From assembly GCA_035716845.1 (NCBI GenBank), contig DASTJE010000018.1:1-20756 (forward strand): 20,756 nucleotides of DNA, in the 5' to 3' direction. The stretch comes from CADEEN01 sp035716845 (GTDB lineage: Bacteria; Pseudomonadota; Gammaproteobacteria; Burkholderiales; Burkholderiaceae_C). Each line of letters starts with the position of its first letter. Positions within the stretch are counted from its first letter, which is position 1. Both the position numbers and the translations under genes were made by a program. Shown here in pieces: positions 1 to 7,897 of this stretch. The notes below the pieces were generated by a model that did not search any database, was not told the origin of the DNA, and was given only the letters and a program-made list of their open reading frames with translations.

Positions 1-179
1 ACGAGGTCGACTTCTTCCGTCGTGATACGGGCTTCCTGCGACGTGCTCTGGCGGTCGAGCGGTCGGCAGATACGACCTTGCATGCCGCTCAGGCGCTCCG
101 ACCGCTGAACCGCAGCGAGCACAGCTTCGGGGTCGATCAGCATCGCGAACGGGTTCACGACCTCTACGGTGGGATTCAT
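1..179 (-). CDS. Small hypothetical protein, N-terminal part only
   Basis: The first 59 residues of an unrecognised protein are visible; the gene runs off the left edge. The reading frame starts at an ATG (complement of 177-179). A perfect AGGAGG Shine-Dalgarno (complement of 189-194) lies 9 nt upstream, the strongest ribosome binding site in the window, so the start is well supported. The protein begins MNPTVEVVNPFAMLIDPEAV and continues with a basic stretch and a Thr/Glu-rich end. There is no signal peptide, membrane segment or known motif in the visible part. It resembles the short uncharacterised proteins common in Burkholderiales, but I cannot assign a family. It lies in the same orientation as the mltG-to-ankyrin operon but is separated by 113 nt, and it has its own -10-like element, so it is probably a separate unit. 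Confidence 0.6.
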   Translation of the reverse strand, partial: MNPTVEVVNPFAMLIDPEAVLAAVQRSERLSGMQGRICRPLDRQSTSQEARITTEEVDL

Positions 180-208
180 GCGCTGGATCCTCCTCTGAGC
201 GTGATCCC

Positions 209-214
209 ACTCTA
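209..214 (-). promoter_or_regulatory. Possible -10 element for the left-edge gene
   Basis: The minus strand reads TAGAGT in the context CCTAGAGT, 30 nt upstream of the ATG at 179. The same CCTAGA core occurs upstream of bauA and potF in this window. No convincing -35 hexamer lies 16-18 nt further upstream, so this is a weak call. Confidence 0.25.
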
Positions 215-292
215 GGCGCTCGCCTTGTGGGCGGCCAGTCGGCGCGGCGCCACGCCGCCTGTCAGGCATTTGCCGACACGCAGTTCGTGAAA

Positions 293-928
293 TCAGCCCG
301 CCTCGAGCTTGCGCAGCCGCTTCTCGAGCGCCTCGCGCCCGCCGTCGCGCGCGAAGTCTGCCGCGCTCAGGCCGAGCTGGTTGCGCCGCTTCGGGTCGGC
401 CCCACGGGCGAGCAGCCGGTCGACCGCCTTCTCCGAGCCATAGCGGGCCGCCATCATCAGCGGCGTGGTCCCATTCGGCGCTTCGGCATCGATCGGTGCG
501 CCGCGGTCGAGCAGCCGGTCGACGAGCTGCGGCGCGGGCCCCGTGGCGGCATAGTGGATCGGCGACCATCCCGGCCGGTGCGGCTGCGCCCCTCGCTCGA
601 GCAGCCGTTCCACCCAGGCCACGTGACCCTTCAGCGCCGCCAGCATCAATGGCGTCTCGCCGACCTCGTTGGCGACGTCGACTTCAGCCTGCGGATGGGT
701 CACCAGGCGCTCGGCCACCGCCAGTTGCCCGCCCTGCAACGCCAGCGTCAGGGCCGGCTGGCCGCGCGGATCGCGCGTATTGGGATCGAAACCACGTACC
801 AGCAGCGCCTGAACGGCCGCGGCATCGTCACGCGACAGGGCCGCGAAGAAGTCCTCGTACGATCCTGCCTGTGCGGAGCTCGATACAACTGCGACAATGA
901 GATAGATGAATGACTTCAAGTTGATCAT
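293..928 (-). CDS. Exported ankyrin-repeat protein
   Basis: A 211-residue protein made almost wholly of ankyrin repeats, which are protein-protein interaction modules. Residues 1-21 form a signal peptide: a short basic start MINLKS, a hydrophobic core IYLIVAVV and a likely cleavage after AQA. About five or six repeats follow, recognisable by the G-TPL-AA-G-----V--LL--GA pattern, for example GETPLMLAALKGH and GTTPLMMAARYGS, with a Lys/Arg/Glu-rich C-terminal helix. It therefore probably works in the periplasm. The start at 928 was chosen because it gives the signal peptide and overlaps the tatD stop by one base (TGATG), a sign of translational coupling. A longer in-frame extension to 1135 exists but lies inside tatD. 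The partner and exact role cannot be read from the sequence. Confidence 0.85.
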   Translation of the reverse strand: MINLKSFIYLIVAVVSSSAQAGSYEDFFAALSRDDAAAVQALLVRGFDPNTRDPRGQPALTLALQGGQLAVAERLVTHPQAEVDVANEVGETPLMLAALKGHVAWVERLLERGAQPHRPGWSPIHYAATGPAPQLVDRLLDRGAPIDAEAPNGTTPLMMAARYGSEKAVDRLLARGADPKRRNQLGLSAADFARDGGREALEKRLRKLEAG

Positions 929-1734
929 CAGGAATTTCCGCGCCCGTCGGCGGATTGTTCTCGGATTCGAAACAGCTGATCGAAGTTGCGGCTGGTGGCT
1001 TCGGCCACCGCATCCAGGCCGATCCCCTTCAGGTCGGCGAGCGCCTGCGCCACGTACGGGACGTAGGCCGGCGAGTTGACCTTGCCGCGGAACGGGACCG
1101 GCGCCAGATACGGGCTGTCGGTCTCGATGAGGCAACGGTCCAACGGGACGAAACGCGCAACTTCACGCAGTTCCTGCGCGTTGCGGAACGTCAGGATGCC
1201 CGAGAACGAGATGTGGAAGCCCAGGTCGAGGGCTCCCCGTGCCACCGCTTCGGTTTCGGTGAAGCAGTGGAAGACACCGCCCGCCGCCTCGGCGCCCTCT
1301 TCGGCCAGGATCGTCAGCGTGTCGTCGCCGGCGCTGCGGGTGTGCACGACCAGCGGCAACCCGGTCGCCCGGGCGGCACGGATGTGGGTGCGGAAGCGCT
1401 CGCGCTGCCACTCCATGTCGGCAACCGAACGGTCGCCGAGCCGGTAGTAGTCGAGCCCGGTCTCGCCGATCGCGACCACCCGGTCGCGCCGTGCCAGATC
1501 GCAGAGTTCCTCGAGCGTCGGCTCGTGCACCTCCAGGTTGTCCGGGTGCACGCCGACGCTGCACCAGAAACCGTGGTGCGACGCCGCGATGGCCTGCACG
1601 GCGTCGAACTCCTCGATCGTCGTGCAGATGACGAGCGCGCGGTCGACGCGGGCCGCGGCCATCGCGGCACGAATCTCGGGCAGCCGCTCGCGCAGCTCGG
1701 GAAAGCTCAGGTGGCAGTGGGAGTCGACGAACAT
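928..1734 (-). CDS. TatD family metal-dependent hydrolase (YcfH-like)
   Basis: A 268-residue TIM-barrel metal-dependent hydrolase of the TatD family, whose members are 3'-5' exonucleases or related phosphoesterases in the cytoplasm. The family's metal ligands are all visible: the HxH pair H6 and H8 in DSHCHL, E91 in GETGLDYY, H131 in VVHTR, H156 in FHCFTE and D206 in ETDSPYL. Length is normal for the YcfH/TatD group (about 260). It sits fifth in the minus-strand operon, 56 nt after pilZ, and its stop overlaps the start of the ankyrin gene by one base. A TatD-family gene next to holB and pilZ is a common arrangement, also seen with ycfH near holB in enterobacteria. The native substrate is not determined by sequence alone. 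Confidence 0.92.
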   Translation of the reverse strand: MFVDSHCHLSFPELRERLPEIRAAMAAARVDRALVICTTIEEFDAVQAIAASHHGFWCSVGVHPDNLEVHEPTLEELCDLARRDRVVAIGETGLDYYRLGDRSVADMEWQRERFRTHIRAARATGLPLVVHTRSAGDDTLTILAEEGAEAAGGVFHCFTETEAVARGALDLGFHISFSGILTFRNAQELREVARFVPLDRCLIETDSPYLAPVPFRGKVNSPAYVPYVAQALADLKGIGLDAVAEATSRNFDQLFRIREQSADGRGNS

Positions 1735-1790
1735 TGCGCGATTGTCCCGCGCCGCGCGCCGCAGCCCGGCGGCGCGGGCATCGCCGGCGC

Positions 1791-2192
1791 TCAGATCGTC
1801 TGCGTCGGCTTGGCCGAGGAGATCGTCGTGCCGAGCAGCTCTTCGATCTTCACGCGCAGCAGGCGCGTCTTTTCGTCGGTCGGGAAGCGCACGCCCACGC
1901 CCTGCGTACGACCGCCCGAGGCGTTGGCCGGTGTGACCCAGCCCACCTTGCCGGCAACCGGGTAGCGCTGCGGGTCGTCCGGCAGCGACAGCAGCAGGTA
2001 GATGTCCTCGCCGAGCCGGTACTCGCGCGTCGTCGGCACGAACAGCCCCCCTTCGGCGAACAGGGGGATGTACGCCGCGTACAACGCCCCCTTCTCGCGG
2101 AACACCAGCTGGATGACGCTGGGGCGCGCACCCGCCGCGGCCGGCGACAGCGGCATCATCTGGCTCTGGAATTTGGAGGCGGGCTCGCTCAT
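1791..2192 (-). CDS. pilZ: PilZ domain protein, type IV pilus biogenesis type
   Basis: A 133-residue single-domain PilZ protein. The beta-barrel core runs from about residue 24 (RPSVIQLVF) to 105, and includes GLFVPTTREYRLGEDIYLLL, GKVGWVTP and GVGVRF. The canonical c-di-GMP motifs are absent: there is no RxxxR at the domain start, and the D/NxSxxG position reads as FAEGGLFVP. This is typical of the founder PilZ of type IV pilus assembly, which does not bind c-di-GMP and acts through protein contacts (PilB and FimX in Xanthomonas). Its ATG overlaps the holB TGA as ATGA, so the two are translationally coupled, and a holB-pilZ pair is usual in gamma- and betaproteobacteria. The role in pili or twitching motility is inferred from the family. 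Confidence 0.88.
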   Translation of the reverse strand: MSEPASKFQSQMMPLSPAAAGARPSVIQLVFREKGALYAAYIPLFAEGGLFVPTTREYRLGEDIYLLLSLPDDPQRYPVAGKVGWVTPANASGGRTQGVGVRFPTDEKTRLLRVKIEELLGTTISSAKPTQTI

Positions 2193-3268
2193 CGCTCGGT
2201 CAGTGTATCCGCTGCCCTTGCGCGACGGTCCTGCCCATCGCGTGGCGTTTGCCACAGTGCGGCCGCCTCCGAGACCAGGGCCTCGATGCGCAGGCTCGCG
2301 TGCCACGGGTGGTCCTCGTGACGCGCCGCGCGCGCCAGGCTGCGCGACCACGCGATCAACCGCGGCAAGGGCGGAAGCCTTTGCGTCAAGGGCGCGAGCG
2401 CGGCCTGCGGGTAGTAGCGCGCGGCGCCCCCGGCAGCGGTGCACAGGAGATCGTGCGCGAGCTTTCCCAGCGCCTCGCCCACGCGCGGCACGGGCCAGGC
2501 CGCCAGGGAAGCGCTCGACCCGCGCCGCACGGCCGCCGGAACGCCTTGCCACGCGGCGCTGTCGATGCCCTCCGCCGCCAGATCGAGCGCCGCCTGCGGC
2601 AGCCCCCCGGCCGCGGCCAGCAGCACGTCGGGCTCGACGACGTCCTGCGCCGCGAGCCACGCCGCAGCCACCGCGGTCACAGGCATGTCGATCTGCACGC
2701 GCTGGCAGCGGCTGCGCACGGTGGGCAGCAAGGCCTCGGGATCGTGCGCCGTGAGCACCAGGCGCAAGCGCCCCGGGGGCTCCTCGAGCGTCTTCAGCAA
2801 GGCGTTGGCGGTCACCGCGTTCATCGCCTCGGACGGATGGATCACGATGACCTTGGCGCGGCCGCGCGCGCTGCTGCGCTGGCCCCATTCGATGGCGGAC
2901 CGCACGGCGTCGACGCGGATCTCGCGGCTGGGCTTGGCCTTGCTCGCCTTGTCCTCGGCGCCCTCCTCTGCCTCGCCTTCGGTCCAACCGAGGCGCGCGC
3001 GCCACGCCTCGGGCACGAGGATTCGCAGGTCGGGGTGCGACCGTGCCGCCAGCAGCCGGCAGCTCGCGCAGGCGCCGCAGGCCGCTTGACCGGGCGCCCG
3101 ACCGGCCGTGTCCGCCTCGCACAGCCACGCAGCGGCCATCGCCAGCGCAAGGTCCCACTGCCCCAGCGCACCGGGCCCATGCAGCAGCAGGGCGTGGGCC
3201 GGCATCGGCACGGCGCGCGCCAAGGCAGGCTCGAGCCACGGCGGCAGGCCGGACCGCAAAGCGTTCAC
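2189..3268 (-). CDS. holB: DNA polymerase III subunit delta'
   Basis: A 359-residue clamp-loader subunit that helps load the beta sliding clamp at the replication fork. It shows a RuvB-like AAA+ fold near the N-terminus, but the P-loop is degenerate (HGPGALGQWD, residues 30-39, no Lys-Ser/Thr), as expected for delta', which does not hydrolyse ATP. A zinc module is formed by C50, C64, C67 and C70. Further motifs are NALLKTLEEPP (155-165) and SRC (186-188), the arginine-finger region. An acidic/basic insert at about 96-115 (GEAEEGAEDKASKAK) looks lineage-specific. The GTG start at 3268 was chosen because it overlaps the tmk stop as GTGA and begins the conserved part. The frame stays open upstream to 3619, but only across tmk coding sequence. 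Confidence 0.9.
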   Translation of the reverse strand: MNALRSGLPPWLEPALARAVPMPAHALLLHGPGALGQWDLALAMAAAWLCEADTAGRAPGQAACGACASCRLLAARSHPDLRILVPEAWRARLGWTEGEAEEGAEDKASKAKPSREIRVDAVRSAIEWGQRSSARGRAKVIVIHPSEAMNAVTANALLKTLEEPPGRLRLVLTAHDPEALLPTVRSRCQRVQIDMPVTAVAAAWLAAQDVVEPDVLLAAAGGLPQAALDLAAEGIDSAAWQGVPAAVRRGSSASLAAWPVPRVGEALGKLAHDLLCTAAGGAARYYPQAALAPLTQRLPPLPRLIAWSRSLARAARHEDHPWHASLRIEALVSEAAALWQTPRDGQDRRARAADTLTER

Positions 3269-3897
3269 GGCCGCTCGGAGCCGAAATGCGCGGCCAATGC
3301 GCCGAGCACCGCCGCCCCCACGCTTGCGCGATCGGCGCCGCCATCGATGCACGCGAACCGTCGCGGGTCCTGCCGCTGTCGCGCCGCGTAGCCTTGACGC
3401 ACGCGGGCGAAGAATGCCTCGTCTTCGGCCTCGAAGCGGTCGGGCGCGCGCACCGCTGCGCGCCGCGCGGCGGCGACCGTCGGCTCGACGTCGAACCACA
3501 GGGTCAGGTCCGGCTGGCGCGTGCCCTGCACCCAGCGCTCGAGCGCGGCCAGCACCTCCAGATCGAATCCGCGCCCGCCCCCCTGGTAGGCGAAGGTGGC
3601 GTCGGTGAAGCGGTCGCACAGCACCGTCGACCCGGCCGCCAGCGCCGGCTCGATGACCTGCACCAGATGGTCGCGACGCGCGGCGAACACCAGCAGGGCC
3701 TCGGTCAGGGCATCCATCGGACGCTGCAGCACCAGTTCGCGCAGCGACTCGGCCAGCGGCGTGCCGCCCGGCTCACGGGTCAGCAGCACGGGAATGCCGC
3801 GCTCGCCCAGCCACGCGGTGATCGCCTGCAGGTGCGAGGACTTGCCGGCACCGTCGATGCCTTCGAGGGTGATGAAGCGGCCGCGGCGCGAGGTCAT
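3265..3897 (-). CDS. tmk: Thymidylate kinase (dTMP kinase)
   Basis: A 210-residue P-loop kinase that phosphorylates dTMP to dTDP in dTTP synthesis. From the ATG at 3897 the Walker A loop is GIDGAGKSS (13-21), the dTMP-binding REPGG is at 41-45, DRF at 95-97 with the downstream AYQGGGRG, and a LID region rich in Arg lies around 144-154. Length matches the family (205-215). A TTG at 3906 would add three residues; I prefer the ATG since neither has a clear Shine-Dalgarno. It lies 19 nt after mltG and overlaps holB by 4 nt; mltG-tmk-holB is a widely conserved order in proteobacteria. Expression is probably by read-through from the mltG promoter. Confidence 0.95.
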   Translation of the reverse strand: MTSRRGRFITLEGIDGAGKSSHLQAITAWLGERGIPVLLTREPGGTPLAESLRELVLQRPMDALTEALLVFAARRDHLVQVIEPALAAGSTVLCDRFTDATFAYQGGGRGFDLEVLAALERWVQGTRQPDLTLWFDVEPTVAAARRAAVRAPDRFEAEDEAFFARVRQGYAARQRQDPRRFACIDGGADRASVGAAVLGALAAHFGSERP

Positions 3898-3916
3898 GGC
3901 TGGCAAGGACGGCGGA

Positions 3917-4921
3917 TCAGGGCGCGGAACGGCCGCCGCGCTGGTACTGGTTCACGGCGCGATTATGGGCGTCGAGCGATTCGGAGAAGACCGAACTGCC
4001 GTCGCCCCGCGCGACGAAGTACAGGGCCCTCGACCGCGCGGGCTGCAGCGCCGCCGCCAGCGAAGCGGCGCCGGGCAGGGATATCGGGGTCGGAGGCAGG
4101 CCACGCCGGGTGTAGGTGTTGTAGGGCGTGTCGGCCAGCAGGTCGCGCTTGCGCAGGTTGCCGTCGAAGGCAGCCCCGAGCCCGTAGATCACGGTCGGGT
4201 CGGTCTGCAGCGGCATCCCCAGGCGCAGCCGGTTCACGAAGACAGCCGCCACCTGCGCTCGGTCCGCCTCCTGGCCCGTTTCCTTCTCGACGATCGAGGC
4301 CAGGATCAACGCCTCGTCGGGCGACGCAAGCGGCAGGTCCGGGGCACGCGCCGCCCACGCGGCATCGAGGCGCCGCTGCATCGCGGCGTGCGCCCGCTTG
4401 AGCACCGTCAGGTCGCTCACGTTGCGGCTATAGGTGTAGGTGTCCGGAAAGAAGCGGCCCTCCGCGCGCTGGCCCGGCGCGCCGAGGGCCGCCATCAGCT
4501 CGGCCTCGCCCATGTCGCGGCTGACGGGCCGCAGCCCGGGTGCGCCGGCCAGCGCGGCGCGCATCTGCGCCACCGTCCAACCCTCGATCACGCGCACCGA
4601 CTCCAGCACCTCGTCGCCGCGCACCATCTTGTCGAGCAGCTGCCGCGCGCTGGCGCCGGTCTCGATCTCGTAGCTGCCGGCGCGGATCCGGCGCGACTGG
4701 CCCGACACGCGGAACCAGGCATGCAGCCAGCTCGCCGGCACCTCGACACCGGCCGCCACCCATTGCTCGGCCACGCGGCGGGGCGGCGTGCCGGGCTCGA
4801 TCGACACTTCGACGGTGGGCGCGGCCAGCGGCAGCGGACGCTGCACCCACCACGCGACGGCGGCAGCGGCCAGCCCCGCCACCAGGGCGACCACGGTGAC
4901 GACACGGCGCAGGATGCGCAT
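3917..4921 (-). CDS. mltG: Endolytic murein transglycosylase MltG (YceG-like)
   Basis: A 334-residue inner-membrane enzyme that cleaves nascent glycan strands and is proposed to terminate peptidoglycan chain growth. Residues 7-26 form one transmembrane helix (VVTVVALVAGLAAAAVAWWV), and the rest faces the periplasm. A small LysM-like part (about 36-105) precedes the catalytic YceG domain. The catalytic signature is ASIVEKETG (208-216) with the key Glu, followed by FVNRLRLGMPLQTDPTVIYG and YNTYTRRGLPPTPISLPG. The start at 4921 is supported by AGAGG nine nt upstream; an in-frame ATG at 4954 has no such site. It heads the minus-strand operon and is divergent from ygfZ with only 45 nt between the starts. 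Confidence 0.94.
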   Translation of the reverse strand: MRILRRVVTVVALVAGLAAAAVAWWVQRPLPLAAPTVEVSIEPGTPPRRVAEQWVAAGVEVPASWLHAWFRVSGQSRRIRAGSYEIETGASARQLLDKMVRGDEVLESVRVIEGWTVAQMRAALAGAPGLRPVSRDMGEAELMAALGAPGQRAEGRFFPDTYTYSRNVSDLTVLKRAHAAMQRRLDAAWAARAPDLPLASPDEALILASIVEKETGQEADRAQVAAVFVNRLRLGMPLQTDPTVIYGLGAAFDGNLRKRDLLADTPYNTYTRRGLPPTPISLPGAASLAAALQPARSRALYFVARGDGSSVFSESLDAHNRAVNQYQRGGRSAP

Positions 4922-4966
4922 CACCGGCGGCCTCTGGGGTTCATGCCGGCTCATGATAATCGGCGC
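4922..4966. promoter_or_regulatory. Very short divergent promoter region, mltG / ygfZ
   Basis: Only 45 nt separate the two divergent start codons. The plus strand carries TGATAAT at 4954-4960, an extended -10-like box 6 nt before the ygfZ ATG. If used, it would give a transcript with almost no leader. The minus strand carries TATCAT over the same bases. No good -35 hexamers are seen, and any would lie inside the opposite gene. The only Shine-Dalgarno is the AGAGG for mltG (complement of 4931-4935). Confidence 0.35.
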
Positions 4967-5896
4967 ATGAACGCGCCCGCCTTCGACCTTCCCGAGCCCG
5001 CACGCCACGCACGGGGCGCGATACGCCTGAGCGACTGGGGGGTGATCCGCGCCCGCGGCGAAGACGCTGCCACCTTCCTGCACGGCCAGCTGACCCAGGA
5101 TGTGCTCCACCTCGGGACCGGCACTGCGCGGCTGGCGGGCTACTGCTCCGCCAAAGGGCGCCTGCTGGCCACCTTCCTGGTCTGGCAGACGGCGGCGGAC
5201 GAGGTTCTGCTGGCCTGTAGTGCCGACCTCCTGCCGGCGACGCTGAAGCGGCTGTCGATGTTCGTGCTGCGCTCCAGGTGCAAGCTCAGCGACGCGAACG
5301 GCGAACTGTCCGTCTGGGGCGTGGCCGGTGGCGACGTGCCGGCGCCCGGTCGCGCGGCGGCCCGCGGCGATGGCCACCTGCTCGGCTTGCCGGCGGTGGC
5401 CGGCGTGGCGCGTGCGCTCTGGGTGGGGCCGGCCGGGGCTTCGCCGGACGCGGCCGAGCCGCTCGATGTCGCGGTCTGGACCTGGCTCGAAGTCGCCAGC
5501 GGCGTGCCGCGCATCGTCGCGGCCACAGTCGAGCAGTTCGTGCCGCAGATGGTGAACCTGGAACTCGTTGGCGGAGTGAACTTCCAGAAGGGGTGCTACC
5601 CGGGCCAGGAGGTGGTGGCGCGCAGCCAGTACCGGGGCACGCTCAAGCGCCGGGCGGCCCTGTTCGCCTGCGATACGGCCGCCGTGGCGGGCCAGGAGAT
5701 CTTCCACAGCGCGGACCCGGGTCAGCCCGCTGGGTTGGTGGTCATCGCCGCCACGCTGGAAGGCCGCCACCTGCTGCTCGCGGAGACCAAGCTTGCCGCG
5801 CTGCAAGGCGGCACGCTGCATCTGGCGAGCGCCTCCGGAGCCCGGCTCCAGGCGGTGCCCCTGCCCTACACGGTGCCGGTCGAAGGCGCCGACTGA
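4967..5896 (+). CDS. ygfZ: Folate-binding protein YgfZ (Fe-S cluster maintenance)
   Basis: A 309-residue protein of the YgfZ/IBA57/GcvT superfamily, which binds tetrahydrofolate and helps assemble or repair [4Fe-4S] clusters in enzymes such as MiaB. The family signature K-G-C-Y-P-G-Q-E is at 208-215, in the context NFQKGCYPGQEVVARSQYRG, with the cysteine C210 that is important in E. coli YgfZ. The N-terminal part has the typical HGQLTQDV and GYCSAKGRLLA segments (39-46 and 58-68). Length is close to the E. coli protein (326). It is the first gene of a plus-strand unit of three and is divergent from mltG. The ATG at 4967 is the only sensible start, since the open frame further upstream lies over mltG. 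Confidence 0.93.
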   Translation: MNAPAFDLPEPARHARGAIRLSDWGVIRARGEDAATFLHGQLTQDVLHLGTGTARLAGYCSAKGRLLATFLVWQTAADEVLLACSADLLPATLKRLSMFVLRSRCKLSDANGELSVWGVAGGDVPAPGRAAARGDGHLLGLPAVAGVARALWVGPAGASPDAAEPLDVAVWTWLEVASGVPRIVAATVEQFVPQMVNLELVGGVNFQKGCYPGQEVVARSQYRGTLKRRAALFACDTAAVAGQEIFHSADPGQPAGLVVIAATLEGRHLLLAETKLAALQGGTLHLASASGARLQAVPLPYTVPVEGAD

Positions 5897-5904
5897 TCCC
5901 GCCG

Positions 5905-6210
5905 ATGCCCGCTCCCAGGGAGCTCTACGTCTATTACCGCGTCGCCTCGGCCGACCTGGCACCGGTGACGCGCGCCGTGCGCGAGGCACAGCGGTACTGG
6001 TGCGCGCAGCATCCCGGCCTGCGCGCCGGACTGCTCCGCCGCGCCGACGATGGCGCGCCGGGAGGGCTCGTCACGCTGATGGAGACCTATGGCCAGCCGG
6101 GCGGCGTGTCCGCCGAGATGCAGGCCGCGCTCGAGACGGCGTTCGGCGCGGTGCTGGCGACGTGGCTGCGCAGTCCGCGACACGTCGAAGTGTTCATGCC
6201 ATGTGCCTGA
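5905..6210 (+). CDS. Small DUF4936-like protein
   Basis: A 101-residue protein starting MPAPRELYVYYRV, eight nt after the ygfZ stop. It is a compact alpha/beta protein without signal peptide or membrane segment, with conserved-looking aromatic and charged positions (YVYYRV, YWCAQHPGL, LMETYGQ, HVEVFMPC). I recognise it as the DUF4936 type found next to ygfZ and the NRDE gene in Burkholderiales; its function is not known. Its last ten bases overlap the start of the next gene, so the two are very likely translated together. The position between an Fe-S maintenance factor and an NRDE protein suggests a shared housekeeping role, but that is only guilt by association. Confidence 0.72.
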   Translation: MPAPRELYVYYRVASADLAPVTRAVREAQRYWCAQHPGLRAGLLRRADDGAPGGLVTLMETYGQPGGVSAEMQAALETAFGAVLATWLRSPRHVEVFMPCA

Positions 6211-7016
6211 TCGGGCTGGCCCTCGACGCGCACCCGCGCCATGCGCTCGTGATCGCCGCCAATCGCGACGAGTTCCACGACCGCCCTGCAGCACCGCTCG
6301 CCTGGTGGCAGCCCGCCGGGAACGCCCCTGCCCTGCTTTCGGGACGTGATCTCGAGGCCGGCGGCACCTGGATGGGCGTGTCGCGCACCGGGCGGCTTGG
6401 CCTGTTGACCAACGTGCGCGCCCCGCACCGGCGACGCCACGGTGCACCCAGCCGCGGTGTGCTGGTCACCGACTGGCTGGCCACCGGGCGCCCGGCCGAC
6501 GCCGTGTGGCCCGACTTCGTGGCGCGAGGCTGCAACCCCTTCAACCTGATCGGCGGCGACCTTGCGACGTCCCGGTGGTGGTGGGCGGACGACCGAAGCC
6601 AGCGGCCCCGCCCGCTCGGGCCCGGCGTGTTCGGCCTGTCGAATGCGGCGCTCGATACCCCGTGGCCGAAGGTGGAGCGTCTCAAGGGCGCCTTGGCTGC
6701 CGCCTTGTCAGCGCGCAGCAACCGGCATCGCGAGGACGCCGACGCCCTGCGCGACGCCCTCTGGAACGCCTTGGCCGACCGCCGCGGCGCCCCGGACGGG
6801 CAATTGCCCGACACCGGCGTCGGCCTCGAGCGCGAGCGCTGGCTGGCACCGGCCTTCATCGCCGCGCCCGAGGGGCACTACGGCACGCGCTGTTCGACCG
6901 TCCTGCTCGGCGAGCGCATCGGCGCGGGGTGGCAGCTCTCGGTGTGGGAGCGCAGCTTCGACCGCCGCGGCGCACTGCAGGGCGAACGCCATGAATCGTG
7001 GCGCTGGTCGCCGTAG
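6201..7016 (+). CDS. NRDE family protein (TANGO2-like)
   Basis: A 271-residue member of the NRDE/TANGO2 family. The diagnostic motif is NRDE at 21-24 (IAANRDEFHDRPA), and the protein starts MCLI, keeping the conserved Cys2 that has led to the proposal of an Ntn-hydrolase-like fold. Other family blocks are GRDLEAGGTWMGV, LLTNVR, NPFNLIGGD, FGLSNAALDTPWPK and YGTRCSTVLL. Eukaryotic TANGO2 is linked to haem, lipid or acyl-CoA handling, while bacterial members are poorly characterised. The start at 6201 overlaps the upstream small gene by 10 nt and is fixed by the conserved MCLI start. It ends 3 nt before the stop of the convergent thioesterase-GNAT gene, with no terminator between them. Confidence 0.88.
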   Translation: MCLIGLALDAHPRHALVIAANRDEFHDRPAAPLAWWQPAGNAPALLSGRDLEAGGTWMGVSRTGRLGLLTNVRAPHRRRHGAPSRGVLVTDWLATGRPADAVWPDFVARGCNPFNLIGGDLATSRWWWADDRSQRPRPLGPGVFGLSNAALDTPWPKVERLKGALAAALSARSNRHREDADALRDALWNALADRRGAPDGQLPDTGVGLERERWLAPAFIAAPEGHYGTRCSTVLLGERIGAGWQLSVWERSFDRRGALQGERHESWRWSP

Positions 7017-7019
7017 GCG

Positions 7020-7897
7020 CTACAGCCGGCGCACCATCTCCTGGTGCTCGATCCCGGCCGCGACGAAGGGCGCTCCGCGGCGCTCGAAGCCGGCGCGCGC
7101 GTAGAACCCGACGGCGCTGGCCTGGGCGTGCAGCGACACCTCGCGGTCGCCGCGCGCGCGAGCAGCGTCGACGAGGGCGTCGAGCATCTGGCGGCCCACG
7201 CGGCCGCCTCGCAGGCCGGCCATCACGGCCATGCGACCGATCCGTGCCTGTCCGGCGTTCGCCGGCAAGAGCCGTGCGGTGCCGACCGCGAAGCCCAGCC
7301 GGTTGCGGGCGATCGCATGCAGCGCGCCGGCGTCCGCGCCGTCCTGGTCCAGCGCCGCGGCGATGCCCTGCTCCTGCGTGAACACGGCGTGGCGCAAGCG
7401 TTGCGCCTCGCATCCGACCACCTCCCACGCGCCGAGCTGCACCTGCACCATCGACGCCCCGGCCTCGAAGGCCTCGAACCAGTCGCGCAACGGCGACGGG
7501 ATCGCCTTGGCGCGCTGGGTCGACGGATCGGCGAACACGTAGACCAGCTCGCCATGCACCAGCCGGCGCGCGTCGCGGAACACGGCGGCCTGCAGCCGCA
7601 TCGACGATCTCCCCAGGTGGGCGCAACGGATGCCGACCTCGATCTGATCGTCGTAGCGCGCCGAGGCTTCGTACTCCACCGTGGCCTTGCGCACATAGAA
7701 GTCGCCCTGGAACGCCTCCATCGTCTCGTGGTACGGCATCGCCATCGCGCGCCACCAGCCCGCCACCGCGGTGTCGAAGTACATCAGGTAATGGCCGTTG
7801 AAGACGATCTTCTGCAGGTCGACCTCGGCCCAGCGCACGCGCAGGCGTTCGGCGTGGCGGAAGTCGGCGCGCTGCGGCGCGCCCGTCTCGGGGTGAT

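Noticed and set aside
241..259. GC-rich imperfect hairpin after the ankyrin gene
   Set aside because: The stem needs a 2-nt bulge and no T-run follows on the minus strand, so it cannot be called a terminator.
2189..3619. Longer holB starting at 3619
   Set aside because: The extra residues lie over tmk and are low-complexity Arg/Gly/Ala. The GTG at 3268 overlapping the tmk stop fits the family length.
4922..4954. Longer mltG start at 4954
   Set aside because: It adds eleven polar residues before the membrane helix and has no ribosome binding site. The ATG at 4921 has AGAGG.
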